A DNA stretch of 64,000 nt from positions 203,541 to 267,540 of the forward strand of contig NZ_QTVG01000006.1 in assembly GCF_003460505.1 (NCBI RefSeq), written 5' to 3'. A program made the position numbers and the translations under genes. Positions 1 to 9,306 of this stretch are shown one piece after another (positions within the stretch are counted from its first letter, which is position 1; the number at the start of each line of letters is the position of its first letter). Under the pieces are notes generated by a model. The model did not search any database, was not told the origin of the DNA, and worked only from the letters and a program-made list of their open reading frames with translations. The DNA is from Eubacterium sp. AF36-5BH. GTDB lineage: Bacteria > Bacillota > Clostridia > Lachnospirales > Lachnospiraceae.

Positions 1-1157
1 AAAAAATAGTAGAAACAAAAGTATCCTTGAAAAGTGGGCAAATCAAAAAGAAAATCCAGGATACAAAAAAGCAGTGGCTAGTAGATTTCAATTCCAATCA
101 CATAATGTACGACAGTTTTCCTTTTTCTATATGGTCAAGGATAATGAGACAGACTTTACTAGACAGAGAGAATTCATTTCTTTCAAGCCCGTTACCAAAC
201 GGCGTAGTGGAACTTAGGGAAGCCATAGCAAACCATTTAATGGAATTTCGCGGTATGGAAGTAGATGCAGAGAACATAATAATTGGTGCAGGAACAGAAT
301 ATTTATATAGCATTATTGTTCAGTTACTTGGAAGAGATAGTGTTATTGCTGTAGAGGACCCGGGCTATAGAAAAATTGGAAAAGTTTATGAAAGTAATGG
401 AGTGGAATGTTTACATTTACCAATAGATAATTCAGGAATTCAAACAAAGGCGCTGTTAGGAAAAAAGATTGATGCAGTACATATTTCTCCATCTCATCAT
501 TTTCCAACAGGTAGAGTTATGCCTGTATCAAGAAGACAGCATTTAATCCATTGGGCAATAGAAAACAATGGGTTTATTATTGAAGATGATTACGACAGTG
601 AGTTTAGATTTTCAGGCAGACCAATTCCTACAATGGTTGGAATGGACAAGGAGATAGTAATATATATGAATACTTTTTCGAAAACTCTTGCACCATCAAT
701 AAGAATTGCCTATATGGTTTTGCCGGACAGCTTAATGGAAAAATTCCATACCAAACTTAATTTTTATTCAGGTACTGTTTCAAGTTTTGAACAGTATACC
801 TTGGCAAATTTTATTGCAGGAGGTTATTACGAAAGACATATTAACCGAATGAGAAATTATTACAGGGATTACAGAAACAAAATAATAAATGCCATTAAAC
901 AGTCAGCATTATATCCTAAGGTTACAATAGAAGAGGAAAACGCAGGACTTCATTTTATTTTAGGAATAAAAAAAGAAATCGACGATAACCGGTTCAAAAA
1001 GATACTAAGGGAAAACAATATAAATATTTCATGTGTATCTGATTACTGTTATAATGATTTAAAAGAGTTTGACCATAAGTTCATTATTAATTATTCTGCG
1101 GTGCCTGAAGACAAGCTGAAAAAAGCACTGACTATTATGAACAACGCGTTGGAATAA
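1..1157 (+). CDS. MocR-type PLP aminotransferase-like regulator, 5' truncated by window edge
   Basis: This is the aminotransferase-like part of a MocR/PdxR-type transcription regulator. The frame stays open to base 3 with no stop, so the true start and the expected N-terminal GntR winged-helix lie to the left of the window; the TTG at 27 is not a convincing start because no ribosome binding site precedes it. The aminotransferase fold I motifs are visible: the SPSHHFPTGRVMP segment, the EDDYDSEF segment holding the cofactor-pyridine Asp, and NTFSKTLAPSIRIAYM with the PLP Lys codon at 681-683. MocR proteins bind PLP and usually regulate vitamin B6, amino-acid or transport genes; the target here cannot be told. 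A free-standing class I/II aminotransferase is less likely because the pattern VDFNSNHIMYDSFPFSIW follows a linker, as in MocR proteins. Confidence 0.8.
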   Translation, partial: KIVETKVSLKSGQIKKKIQDTKKQWLVDFNSNHIMYDSFPFSIWSRIMRQTLLDRENSFLSSPLPNGVVELREAIANHLMEFRGMEVDAENIIIGAGTEYLYSIIVQLLGRDSVIAVEDPGYRKIGKVYESNGVECLHLPIDNSGIQTKALLGKKIDAVHISPSHHFPTGRVMPVSRRQHLIHWAIENNGFIIEDDYDSEFRFSGRPIPTMVGMDKEIVIYMNTFSKTLAPSIRIAYMVLPDSLMEKFHTKLNFYSGTVSSFEQYTLANFIAGGYYERHINRMRNYYRDYRNKIINAIKQSALYPKVTIEEENAGLHFILGIKKEIDDNRFKKILRENNINISCVSDYCYNDLKEFDHKFIINYSAVPEDKLKKALTIMNNALE

Positions 1158-1181
1158 AAAAGAAAGAGTGAGATTATTATA

Positions 1182-2552
1182 GTGAATAAATATAACGGAA
1201 ACAAAGAATTTAAAATAGACATTCCAAAGTCTGTAAAATTAATAATAGATATTTTGGAAAAAAACGGCTACGAGGCGTTTGCTGTTGGTGGATGTGTAAG
1301 AGATACTATTTTAGACAGAAAACCTCAGGATTGGGATATTACAACTTCAGCATTGCCTAATCAGGTAAAGGAGTTGTTTTACAGAACAATTGATACAGGA
1401 ATTCAACATGGAACGGTTACAGTTTTAATTAAGGGAGTAGGTTACGAGGTAACTACTTACCGAATTGATGGTGAGTACAATGACAGCAGACATCCTGAAA
1501 GTGTAGAGTTTACAGCAGATTTAATAGAGGATTTAAAAAGAAGAGATTTTACCATTAATGCCATGGCATACAATCCGGGAATTGGTTTGGTAGATGCTTT
1601 TGACGGAATTGGTGATATAGAAAAGAAAGAAATAAGATGCGTAGGGAATCCAAGAGAAAGATTTGGGGAGGACGCCCTTAGAATACTTAGAGCAGTAAGA
1701 TTTTCGGCGCAGCTGGGATTTCATATTGAAGAGGGTACAATGGAAGCCATAAAAGAGCTGGCAGGCACTCTTGAAAATATTAGTGCAGAGCGTATTCATG
1801 TGGAATTAGAGAAACTGATAATGTCAAATCATCCTGACAAACTTATAACAGCTTATGAGGCAGGCATAACTAAGGTGGTGCTTCCTGAATTTGACGCTAT
1901 GATGGAATGTCCGCAGGTAAGCCCTTATCATATGTATAATGTAGGCGAACATACAATTAAGGTAATGGAGAATGTGCCACCAACAAAAGAAATGAGATGG
2001 GCTGCATTGTTACACGATGTGGGAAAACCTGATTCAGTAACTTATGACAAGAAGGAGCCAACAAGAATGCACTTTTACGGTCATGCTCATGTGGGAGCTA
2101 AGATGGTTTCGACCATTTTAAGGCGACTGAAAATGGATAACAAAACAATTAAGCTTGTAACAAGACTGGTGGAACATCACGATGACAGACCGGTGGCGGA
2201 CAAAAAAGAACCTGTTCAGATTCGAAAAAGTGTAAATATAATTGGCAAAGATATTTACGATATGTATTTGCAACTTGCGTATGCTGACATTCAGGGGAAA
2301 AGTCAATACGGCAGAGAAAAAGGCATGGGGGCATATATTTACTCAAAAGAGCAGTACGAATACATTGTGGAAAATAATATATGCACCTGCAAAGGTGACA
2401 TGGCTGTATCAGGAAGAGACTTAATAGCAGCAGGCTGTCCAACAGGTGAGATAATCGGAAACATACTTGATGAACTGCTTAAACGTGTAATACAGAAACC
2501 ACAATTGAATAACAAAGAATCGTTAATGGAAATAGCAAAAACAATGTTCTAA
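1182..2552 (+). CDS. cca: CCA tRNA nucleotidyltransferase with HD domain
   Basis: CCA-adding enzyme, which builds or repairs the 3' CCA end of tRNAs in the cytoplasm. The class II nucleotidyltransferase head carries the GG motif (G36-G37, VGGCVRD) and the catalytic carboxylate pair D50 and D52 in QDWDITT. The RRDFTINAM motif and the template motif GEDALRILRAVRF follow. The C-terminal half has an HD domain (LLHDVGKP, then a VEHHDDRP segment), giving 456 residues, normal for clostridial forms. The start is GTG at 1182, 24 bases after the upstream stop, with a weak purine-rich ribosome binding site. It probably shares a transcript with the upstream regulator. Confidence 0.93.
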   Translation: MNKYNGNKEFKIDIPKSVKLIIDILEKNGYEAFAVGGCVRDTILDRKPQDWDITTSALPNQVKELFYRTIDTGIQHGTVTVLIKGVGYEVTTYRIDGEYNDSRHPESVEFTADLIEDLKRRDFTINAMAYNPGIGLVDAFDGIGDIEKKEIRCVGNPRERFGEDALRILRAVRFSAQLGFHIEEGTMEAIKELAGTLENISAERIHVELEKLIMSNHPDKLITAYEAGITKVVLPEFDAMMECPQVSPYHMYNVGEHTIKVMENVPPTKEMRWAALLHDVGKPDSVTYDKKEPTRMHFYGHAHVGAKMVSTILRRLKMDNKTIKLVTRLVEHHDDRPVADKKEPVQIRKSVNIIGKDIYDMYLQLAYADIQGKSQYGREKGMGAYIYSKEQYEYIVENNICTCKGDMAVSGRDLIAAGCPTGEIIGNILDELLKRVIQKPQLNNKESLMEIAKTMF

Positions 2553-2607
2553 ACAGGCTTCTTTTTTCATATTTTTAGATAATGTATTAAAAATATGGAG
2601 GGAAGGT

Positions 2608-3591
2608 ATGAACGAAAAAGCATTAACAGTGTTAGAACAATACGATTTAAACATAAAAGGTACTTACAGAACAAAAGGAAACTATGGTTGTACAACAGAT
2701 GAAGGAAAATATCTCCTAATGGAATACAACAATAGCAACGAAAAAATGGTTCTAATGAGTACCTTTTATGATTATTTGGAAAAAGCAGGGTTTGTAACGG
2801 ATAGTGTTATAGCAAACAAAGAAGGAGTATATGTTTCAATAAGTGAGGACGGCTATGCGTATATTCTGAAAAAATGGTTTGATGGAGAAGACTGCAATAA
2901 CACAAATAGAAAACATCTGCTACTTACAGTGGAAAATCTGGCAAAATTTCATAACGCAACAGAAAATACAACGGATATTTTTAAAGAGCAGAAATTTCAT
3001 AAGGGAAGAAATTTGCTTGAAGTTATGAATAAACATAGTAGTGAAATATTGCGTATAAAAAATTACATAAAAAAGAGAAAAAACAAAAATGCTTTTGAAA
3101 TGTACCTTCAAAACATTATAGAGGAATATTACATACAAAGCGTGGAGGCTTTAGGTGCAATTAAGAATTCCCGGTATGAACAGCTGTATAAGGAAAGTAT
3201 TGCCAGCGAGACAATTTATCATGGAAGTTACAATTATCACAATGTACTAATTAAGGAAAATAAAATAATCATGATTAACATGATGAAAATTTCCTACAGT
3301 CCGTCAGTTCAGGATTTGTATGACTTCATCAGAAAAGTGCTTGAAAAAAATAACTGGAACATTGCTTTAGGAAATGAACTTATTAAGGCATATGATTCAG
3401 TAAGAAAATTATCAGATATGGAGAGGGCAGTATTGAAAAGTCTTCTTAGTTATCCGGAAAAATTCTGGAAAATAATAAATTATTACTATAATTCTAACAA
3501 AGCCTGGTATTCTGAAAAAAATGAAGATAAATTGAAACAGTTCAGAAAAATGGAAAAATTAAGACGAAAATTTATAGAAAATATGGGATAA
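2608..3591 (+). CDS. CotS-like spore coat kinase-fold protein
   Basis: A 327-residue protein of the CotS/aminoglycoside-phosphotransferase-like family. It starts at ATG 2608 behind a strong GGAGGGAAGG. The order of elements matches CotS proteins: an N-terminal lobe with the YRTKGNYGCTTDEGKYLLMEY nucleotide-binding strand region, a hinge near ILKKWFDGEDCNN, ENLAKFHNAT, and a catalytic-loop-like ETIYHGSYNYHNVLI near residue 210. The catalytic loop reads HGSYNYHN where active kinases of this fold have HGDxxxxN, so the catalytic Asp appears to be replaced and activity is doubtful. Bacillus CotS is an inner-coat protein that needs CotSA; the family also occurs in clostridial sporulation loci. Sporulation genes farther downstream (SipL-like, spoIIR) fit that role. 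Confidence 0.72.
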   Translation: MNEKALTVLEQYDLNIKGTYRTKGNYGCTTDEGKYLLMEYNNSNEKMVLMSTFYDYLEKAGFVTDSVIANKEGVYVSISEDGYAYILKKWFDGEDCNNTNRKHLLLTVENLAKFHNATENTTDIFKEQKFHKGRNLLEVMNKHSSEILRIKNYIKKRKNKNAFEMYLQNIIEEYYIQSVEALGAIKNSRYEQLYKESIASETIYHGSYNYHNVLIKENKIIMINMMKISYSPSVQDLYDFIRKVLEKNNWNIALGNELIKAYDSVRKLSDMERAVLKSLLSYPEKFWKIINYYYNSNKAWYSEKNEDKLKQFRKMEKLRRKFIENMG

Positions 3592-3651
3592 ATAGCAAAA
3601 GTGAAACATAAATTTATAGAAAATATGAGATAAATAGCAAAAGTGAAACAT
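3568..3651 (+). repeat. 42-bp tandem duplication across the end of the CotS-like gene
   Basis: Two adjacent 42-bp copies (3568-3609 and 3610-3651) differ at one base (G3586 versus A3628). The first copy contains the last codons and stop of the CotS-like gene; the second copy repeats them outside the gene. The unit is a multiple of three. It looks like a recent local duplication. Confidence 0.9.
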
Positions 3652-3809
3652 AAAAATGATTTTATAGTTTTAATTATTTAGGGTTTGTGATATTATGTGT
3701 AATGATTGTAAAAATATATAAAAAGGTCAAAGTTTGAATTAGTTTGAACCTTATGCCTGTAGGATGAAAACAGTTACAGACATTTCTGATTGAAACATAG
3801 GAGGTAATT

Positions 3810-5546
3810 ATGGACTACAGAGAGTTGTATAATGAATGGCTTACAAACCCTTATTTTGACGATAACACTAAGAAAGAATTAGAAGCAATAGAAAACGATG
3901 ATAAGGAAATTGAAGATCGTTTTTACAAGGAACTTGAATTTGGTACAGCAGGTCTTCGTGGAGTTATTGGTGCCGGAACTAACAGAATGAACATTTACAC
4001 AGTTAGAAAGGCAACACAGGGATTAGCTAACTATATTATTAAAATGCATGGAGAAGACAAAGGTGTTGCAATAGCATACGATTCAAGACACATGTCACCT
4101 GAATTTGCTGATGAAGCAGCATTATGTTTAAATGCAAACGGAATTAAGGCTTATGTTTTTGATTCATTAAGACCTACACCTGAATTATCTTTTGCAGTTA
4201 GAGAGTTAAAGTGTATTGCAGGTATTAATGTAACAGCAAGTCATAACCCGGCAGAATACAATGGCTACAAAGTATATTGGGAAGATGGTGCACAGATTAC
4301 ACCCCCACACGATGTTGGAATCATGGATGCAGTTGCTGCATTAAAGGATTACAACAAAGTAAAAACTATGGACAAAGATCAGGCAGTTGCTGATGGATTA
4401 TACATCCAGATTGGCAAGGAAGTTGATGATAAATATATTGAAATCCTTAAGACTCAGGTTAAGAACCCTGATGCAATTAAGGAAGTACAGAAAGATATCA
4501 AGATTGTTTACACACCACTTCATGGTACAGGTAACATTCCTGTAAGAAGAGTGTTAAAGGAACTTGGATTTGAAAATGTTTATGTAGTAAAAGAACAGGA
4601 ATTACCTGACGGTGATTTCCCAACAGTTGGTTATCCAAACCCTGAATCAGCAAAAGCATTTGAATTAGCGGTTAAATTAGGTAATGAAGTAGGAGCAGAT
4701 TTACTTCTTGCTACAGATCCTGATGCAGACAGACTTGGCGTTTATGTAAAAGGTAGCAAGCCTGGAACATATCACATCCTTACTGGTAACATGTCAGGCT
4801 GTTTACTTGCTGAATATGAAATCAGCCAGTTAAAGGAAAAAGGACAGCTTCCAAGTGATGGAGCTTTCATTAAGAGTATTGTTAGTACAAATCTTGCAAA
4901 TGATATTGCTAAGTATTACAACATTAATTTATTTGAAGTTCTTACAGGTTTCAAATACATTGGTGAAAAGATGCTTGATTTCGAAGTTAATCACACAGGT
5001 ACATATGTATTTGGTTTTGAAGAAAGTTATGGTTGCCTAATTGGAACACACGCAAGAGACAAGGATGCTATCGTTGCCTCAATGGCTTTATGTGAAGCAG
5101 CAGCTTATTACAAGACAAAGGGAATGTCTCTTTGGGATAAGATGAAAGAAATGTATGAGAGATACGGCTACTGGAGTGATGGCGTTCAGTCAATCGAATT
5201 AAAGGGTAAAGAAGGAATTGAAAAGATTCAGAATACTCTTGAAAAATTAAGAGAAAATGTACCAACTACAGTTGATAATTACAAGGTTCTTTCAGTAAGA
5301 GATTACTTAGCTGATACAGTAACAAACATGGAAACAGGTGATGTTACAACAACAGGTCTTCCAAAGTCAAATGTTTTATATCTTGATTTAAGTGAATGTG
5401 CGTGGGTTTGTATCAGACCATCAGGAACAGAACCAAAACTTAAATTCTACTATGGAGTTAAGGGCGAAAACTTTGATGATTCAAAGGCAAAATTAGCTGA
5501 CCTTGGTTCATATATGATTAACATGGTAAATGAAATGCTCAAGTAA
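3810..5546 (+). CDS. pgcA: Phospho-sugar mutase (phosphoglucomutase/phosphomannomutase)
   Basis: Alpha-D-phosphohexomutase of 578 residues that interconverts glucose 1-phosphate and glucose 6-phosphate. The active serine is S144 in TASHNP, the metal loop is DPDADR (D303, D305, D307), the sugar loop is the GFEES motif, and the phosphate-binding loop is RPSGTEPKLKFYY near the C terminus. Length and order match PgcA/YhxB of Firmicutes. The start at 3810 follows TAGGAGGT. It is monocistronic as far as can be seen, with an upstream gap of 218 bases and a terminator after it. In this genome it would handle the glucose 1-phosphate released by the two phosphorylases encoded near 41-47 kb, although it is not in that operon. 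Confidence 0.93.
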   Translation: MDYRELYNEWLTNPYFDDNTKKELEAIENDDKEIEDRFYKELEFGTAGLRGVIGAGTNRMNIYTVRKATQGLANYIIKMHGEDKGVAIAYDSRHMSPEFADEAALCLNANGIKAYVFDSLRPTPELSFAVRELKCIAGINVTASHNPAEYNGYKVYWEDGAQITPPHDVGIMDAVAALKDYNKVKTMDKDQAVADGLYIQIGKEVDDKYIEILKTQVKNPDAIKEVQKDIKIVYTPLHGTGNIPVRRVLKELGFENVYVVKEQELPDGDFPTVGYPNPESAKAFELAVKLGNEVGADLLLATDPDADRLGVYVKGSKPGTYHILTGNMSGCLLAEYEISQLKEKGQLPSDGAFIKSIVSTNLANDIAKYYNINLFEVLTGFKYIGEKMLDFEVNHTGTYVFGFEESYGCLIGTHARDKDAIVASMALCEAAAYYKTKGMSLWDKMKEMYERYGYWSDGVQSIELKGKEGIEKIQNTLEKLRENVPTTVDNYKVLSVRDYLADTVTNMETGDVTTTGLPKSNVLYLDLSECAWVCIRPSGTEPKLKFYYGVKGENFDDSKAKLADLGSYMINMVNEMLK

Positions 5547-5581
5547 TATTATTAAAACAAAAACATAATAAGAATAAAAAT

Positions 5582-5629
5582 AAATCACTATAATATATTT
5601 TAATAAAGGTATATTATGGTGATTTTTTT
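5582..5629 (+). terminator. Rho-independent terminator after pgcA, overlapping the next gene's RBS
   Basis: A 16-bp stem (5582-5597 with 5610-5625, one G-U pair) is followed by a T run ending at 5629. The right arm contains GGTGA at 5618-5622, seven bases before the ATG at 5630, so the same bases serve as stem and as the only plausible ribosome binding site of the next gene. Confidence 0.85.
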
Positions 5630-6043
5630 ATGAGAAAAAATAAAATAAAAATTCTGCTGGTACTAACGTTAGCTATTGTTGTTACATCTGCCTGCGGCTA
5701 TGAAAAAATCAAAAAAACAAAAGTAAAAGACATGGACTATACTGTTGTGGCAGAAAATGAAATGCCAAAAGAAGTGAAGGAGATAATTGAAAAAAGAAAA
5801 GACAAGGAGTTTCAGGTTACATACAGCAACAATGAATATACATATATTATTATTGGGTACGGTAGACAACAGTACGAGGGTTATTCCATAAAAGTTAAGG
5901 AAATGTATGAAAGTGACAATGCCATATATATAAAAACTCAGTTTAACGGCCCAAAAGAATACACCAACGAGGAGAATGTAACTTATCCCGTAATTGTTGT
6001 TAAAACAGAGTATAGCGATAAAAGCGTAATTTTTAATGAATAA
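5630..6043 (+). CDS. PrcB-like lipoprotein, hypothetical
   Basis: A 137-residue predicted lipoprotein. The N-terminal basic stretch and hydrophobic segment end in VTSAC, a lipobox-like site with Cys near residue 22. The rest resembles the small PrcB_C-type beta domain found in clostridial lipoproteins: a basic VKEIIEKRKDKEF helix, then an IIIGYGRQQYEGYSIKVKEM strand pair and a closing TYPVIVVKTEYSD strand. I do not know its function; PrcB of Treponema associates with a surface protease complex, but that role is not transferable. The gene begins directly at the end of the pgcA terminator. It lies 51 bases before the SipL-like gene and may share its transcript. Confidence 0.62.
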   Translation: MRKNKIKILLVLTLAIVVTSACGYEKIKKTKVKDMDYTVVAENEMPKEVKEIIEKRKDKEFQVTYSNNEYTYIIIGYGRQQYEGYSIKVKEMYESDNAIYIKTQFNGPKEYTNEENVTYPVIVVKTEYSDKSVIFNE

Positions 6044-6094
6044 GAAAATGAAACAATGCATAGATTATAGAAGATTTAAAGGTAAGGGGGAAAT

Positions 6095-7639
6095 ATGGAA
6101 TTAGAGAAAAGTAATATTCATATGAATAAAATAGTAGAAAGTCAAAGGGCAACTTTTTATGTAACAAAGGAGTGTAATTTACCAGAGCAATCAATGGAAA
6201 GCATATTAAATCATCAGGAAAAGATTACATTAGACAGTGGTATCATTAGAGGAAACCAGGTTATAATTAATGGCAATATTTCCTACGGAATAATGTTTTA
6301 CGGAGAAGACAATGCACCGTCAGGAGTTACAGGGGAGATTCCTTTTGAAGAAAATATTAAAATTAACACTACAGAAGAAAATATTAAGGCAAGCGTGGAT
6401 TTAATTATTTTATCGGGTTCAATTAAAATGATTGACAACCGAAATTACATATATAAGATTCAGGTTATGGCGAATGTTAATATTGAAAAAATAGAAGATA
6501 TTGAGGCGGTATGTGCTATCTCAAGAGAAAATACAATGACTAAATATAAAACGATTGAAAATCTCATGATATTAGCAGACAGAAATGAAACCTTTAGAAT
6601 TAATGAAAGGATTTCGTTGCCATCAGGTAGTCCCGCAATAGAGAAAATAATTTGGAGCGATGTAAAAATCAGAAAGCTTACAACCAAAATGTTGGAGGGC
6701 ATGATTCATTTATCAGGTCAGCTGAAGGTTTTTATTATGTACACTCCGGAAGAACAGTCGATTCCCGTCCAGTGGTTTGATACTGTTATAGATTTTAGCG
6801 GCACATTAGAGGCACCTGAGGCAAGAGAAGATTTAATATCTTATATTTGCGGGGATATTCATAATGTAGAACTTGAAGCCACAATGAATCAGGACAACGA
6901 GATGAAAGATTTGGATATTAGTGCATTACTTAAATTATCTATAAAGATATACGAAGAAAACAAGATGGATGTTTTGGAAGATATATACGCACCGGATGTG
7001 GATTTGTGCCCAATGGAAAAAGAACAGAAATATGAAAAGCTGTTAGTAAAAAATGAGTCCAGAACAAAGAATATTATAAAAATTGATGTAGACCAAAGTA
7101 AGGGACATATTTTACAAATTTGCAATAGCGATACAAGACTTCAAATTGATAATATTTCAGTAGGGGAAAACAACCTTAGGGTAACAGGTAAGATTCGGGC
7201 AACAATAATTTATATTTCCTCAGATGATATTTATTCAATTTGCTGTCAGACAAAGGAAACTGATTTTGAGCATAGAATTGATACTGAGGGAATTTCCAAA
7301 GACGACAAATACTATATTAACTGGAAAGTTGAGCAGGTAAGTTCTAACATGATTAGCACAAACCAGGTGGAAGTAAAATCAGTGATAGCTTTACAGGCTA
7401 TGGTTTTTAAAGAAGAAAAATGCAATTTCGTTTGGGACATTGAAGAAAAGCCTGTTGATTGGGCAAAGTTTAATGACGCCCCTATCCTTAAAGGATATAT
7501 TGTAAGAAAAGGCGATACCCTGTGGAAACTTGCAAAGGCCAATTACACCACCGTTGACAATATTATGAAAATTAATCAGTTGGAAAATGAAAAAATAAGA
7601 GAAGGGGATAAACTACTTTTGGTTAAAAATTGTCAGTAG
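6095..7639 (+). CDS. SPOCS (DUF3794) and LysM protein, SipL-like spore morphogenesis factor
   Basis: A 514-residue protein with no signal peptide. Repeated DUF3794/SPOCS domains occupy roughly residues 20-450; typical elements are IIRGNQVIINGNISYGIMFY and a later NLRVTGKIRATIIYISSDD. The C terminus is a single LysM domain (GYIVRKGDTLWKLAKANYT to about residue 512). This layout matches clostridial SipL (SpoIVA-interacting protein), which links SpoIVA to the forespore surface and is needed for coat encasement in Clostridioides difficile. The start at 6095 follows AAGGTAAGGGGG. Other SPOCS proteins exist, so the SipL label is by architecture rather than by proven orthology. Confidence 0.82.
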   Translation: MELEKSNIHMNKIVESQRATFYVTKECNLPEQSMESILNHQEKITLDSGIIRGNQVIINGNISYGIMFYGEDNAPSGVTGEIPFEENIKINTTEENIKASVDLIILSGSIKMIDNRNYIYKIQVMANVNIEKIEDIEAVCAISRENTMTKYKTIENLMILADRNETFRINERISLPSGSPAIEKIIWSDVKIRKLTTKMLEGMIHLSGQLKVFIMYTPEEQSIPVQWFDTVIDFSGTLEAPEAREDLISYICGDIHNVELEATMNQDNEMKDLDISALLKLSIKIYEENKMDVLEDIYAPDVDLCPMEKEQKYEKLLVKNESRTKNIIKIDVDQSKGHILQICNSDTRLQIDNISVGENNLRVTGKIRATIIYISSDDIYSICCQTKETDFEHRIDTEGISKDDKYYINWKVEQVSSNMISTNQVEVKSVIALQAMVFKEEKCNFVWDIEEKPVDWAKFNDAPILKGYIVRKGDTLWKLAKANYTTVDNIMKINQLENEKIREGDKLLLVKNCQ

Positions 7640-7739
7640 AACTTAAAAACATTTACAAAATAAACATATAAAGATAATACTTTAAAGAAAGCCTAATTTT
7701 ACAAAACAATAGATGACAAGAGTTAAAATGTGAACGAAC

Positions 7740-7768
7740 TTGTAAATAAATTATAAAAAAAGTATACT
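7740..7768 (+). promoter_or_regulatory. Sigma-A type promoter for ispE
   Basis: TTGTAA at 7740-7745, a 17-base spacer and TATACT at 7763-7768, about 60 bases before the ispE start. It is AT-rich surroundings, but the hexamers and spacing are good. Confidence 0.6.
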
Positions 7769-7828
7769 TAAACAGTAATTAAAAAAGCAAATATGAAAAA
7801 TAGAGATTAACGAAAATAGGAGAAATGT

Positions 7829-8689
7829 ATGGATAAGTTACAGCTAAAAGCCTATGGAAAAATAAATCTAGGTCTTGATGTTATTAGAAAACGACCTGAT
7901 GGCTACCATGATTTGGATATGATTATGCAAATGGTAGATGTTTATGATGACGTTATTATTGAAAAAAAAGCAGGAGAAGAAATTGTTGTAAAAGCTGATG
8001 CAGCAGTGCTTTCCAACGGTAAGGATAATTTGGCATATATGGCAGCCAAAATGCTTTTTGATGAATTTGGAATTAAGTCAGGAGTTGAAATAACAATTCA
8101 CAAAAGAATACCAATTGCAGGTGGAATGGCAGGCGGTAGCTCTGACTGCGCAACAACTTTAATTGGCATTAACGAAATGTTTAATTTAGGTTTGTCAAAA
8201 CAACAGCTTATGGAACGTGGAGTTAAGCTGGGAGCAGATGTTCCTTACTGTGTGCTTGGTGGAACTGCAATAGCAAGAGGGATAGGAGAAGTTTTAACAC
8301 CGCTACCTACACCACCACAGTGCCATGTAATCATTGCAAAACCGCCTATATCAGTTTCAACAGCCTATGTTTACGGGCATATCAGACCTGACGAAATAAC
8401 CAAAAGACCTGACATTGAACAGATGACTTTAGCAATAAAAGAACAGGATTTGAACAAACTTTCAGATCTTTTATATAATGTTATGGAAGAAGTAACTGTG
8501 TCAGAGTATCCCGTTATTGAAAAACTAAAAAGCATTATGCTTGAAAATGGCGCGTTAAATTCAATTATGAGTGGTAGCGGCCCAACAGTTTTCGGACTTT
8601 TCGATGACAGGAAAAAAGCACAGGCTGCAATGAAAGCTCTGGATTCTAAAGAACTAACAGAGCAGCTGTATCTAACAAAGTTTATTTAA
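7829..8689 (+). CDS. ispE: 4-diphosphocytidyl-2-C-methyl-D-erythritol kinase
   Basis: GHMP-family kinase of 286 residues that phosphorylates CDP-methylerythritol in the MEP pathway for isoprenoid precursors. It opens with AYGKINLGLDVIRKRPDGYHDL, the IspE substrate-binding signature, with the Lys and Asp expected for catalysis. The glycine-rich ATP loop IAGGMAGGSSDCATTL comes near residue 94, LGADVPYC follows, and the GHMP C-terminal motif MSGSGPTVFGLF is near the end. The start at 7829 has AGGAG seven bases upstream. Its stop overlaps the stop of convergent spoIIR by three bases. In many clostridia ispE lies next to spoIIR, so this is ordinary synteny. Confidence 0.94.
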   Translation: MDKLQLKAYGKINLGLDVIRKRPDGYHDLDMIMQMVDVYDDVIIEKKAGEEIVVKADAAVLSNGKDNLAYMAAKMLFDEFGIKSGVEITIHKRIPIAGGMAGGSSDCATTLIGINEMFNLGLSKQQLMERGVKLGADVPYCVLGGTAIARGIGEVLTPLPTPPQCHVIIAKPPISVSTAYVYGHIRPDEITKRPDIEQMTLAIKEQDLNKLSDLLYNVMEEVTVSEYPVIEKLKSIMLENGALNSIMSGSGPTVFGLFDDRKKAQAAMKALDSKELTEQLYLTKFI

Positions 8690-9306
8690 TCCAAAAAGTT
8701 ATTTAAAAACTTTAAATACTTAAATTTAATAATTGTTTTGTATTCCCGCTCGCCCAAAGAATCTTTCAAACGCTCTTTTGAAGAATCCGGGACAGTGCCG
8801 GAACTTGCATCTACAAAACATAATTGAGGATAAAGGACGCACCACCAGTTGTGTCCTTTTCCTTTGCCAATATATATGGTGTATGAAGTGTACTCACCTT
8901 TAGGGTAAACTACGTCCCCGTAAGTTTTCTTTGGAAAGTCATCTTTGCCAAATTTAGAAGTTACGTTATAATCAAACCCGTTCTCGTCAATTGTTTTTTG
9001 AGCAATGTTCAAAATCTTTTCGTTGTGAGTAGTAATGAACAAGCTGTATTCTTTAAGAGAATTAAGTTCCTTGGTTTCCCTGTAAATATAGTCAACAACT
9101 GCATCTTTTACTTTTAATTTGAGAGTCTGGTCAATAACGGTATCACTGTTTGCCCTAACATGAAATCTGATTGTGTTTTTAGCAAGAGCTGTACTTGCAG
9201 CTGAATATTCCATTTTGTAAAAAAGAATAAATGACATAAACCCTAGAAATAAAAGTATGTAAGGAAGCAGTAGTTTATTTTTGTGAAAAAATATATATAA
9301 ATTCAT
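8686..9306 (-). CDS. spoIIR: Stage II sporulation protein R
   Basis: SpoIIR is the forespore-made, exported signal protein that triggers SpoIIGA to process pro-sigma-E in the mother cell. The 206-residue product has an N-terminal membrane/signal segment (about residues 12-30) and the family motifs IRFHVRANSDTVIDQTLKLKVKDAV near residue 46, the YGDVVYPKGEYTSYTIYIG segment, and GHNWWCVLYPQLCFVDA. It starts at 9306 with AAAGGATTAGG upstream. It runs toward ispE and shares three bases with it at the stops. In the forespore it would be under sigma-F control; I could not assign a promoter with confidence. Confidence 0.93.
   Translation of the reverse strand: MNLYIFFHKNKLLLPYILLFLGFMSFILFYKMEYSAASTALAKNTIRFHVRANSDTVIDQTLKLKVKDAVVDYIYRETKELNSLKEYSLFITTHNEKILNIAQKTIDENGFDYNVTSKFGKDDFPKKTYGDVVYPKGEYTSYTIYIGKGKGHNWWCVLYPQLCFVDASSGTVPDSSKERLKDSLGEREYKTIIKFKYLKFLNNFLD

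Noticed and set aside
3726..3756. Imperfect inverted repeat AAGGTCAAA / TTTGAACCTT before pgcA
   Set aside because: Short arms with a bulge in AT-rich DNA; it could be a regulator site, but the evidence is too weak to list.
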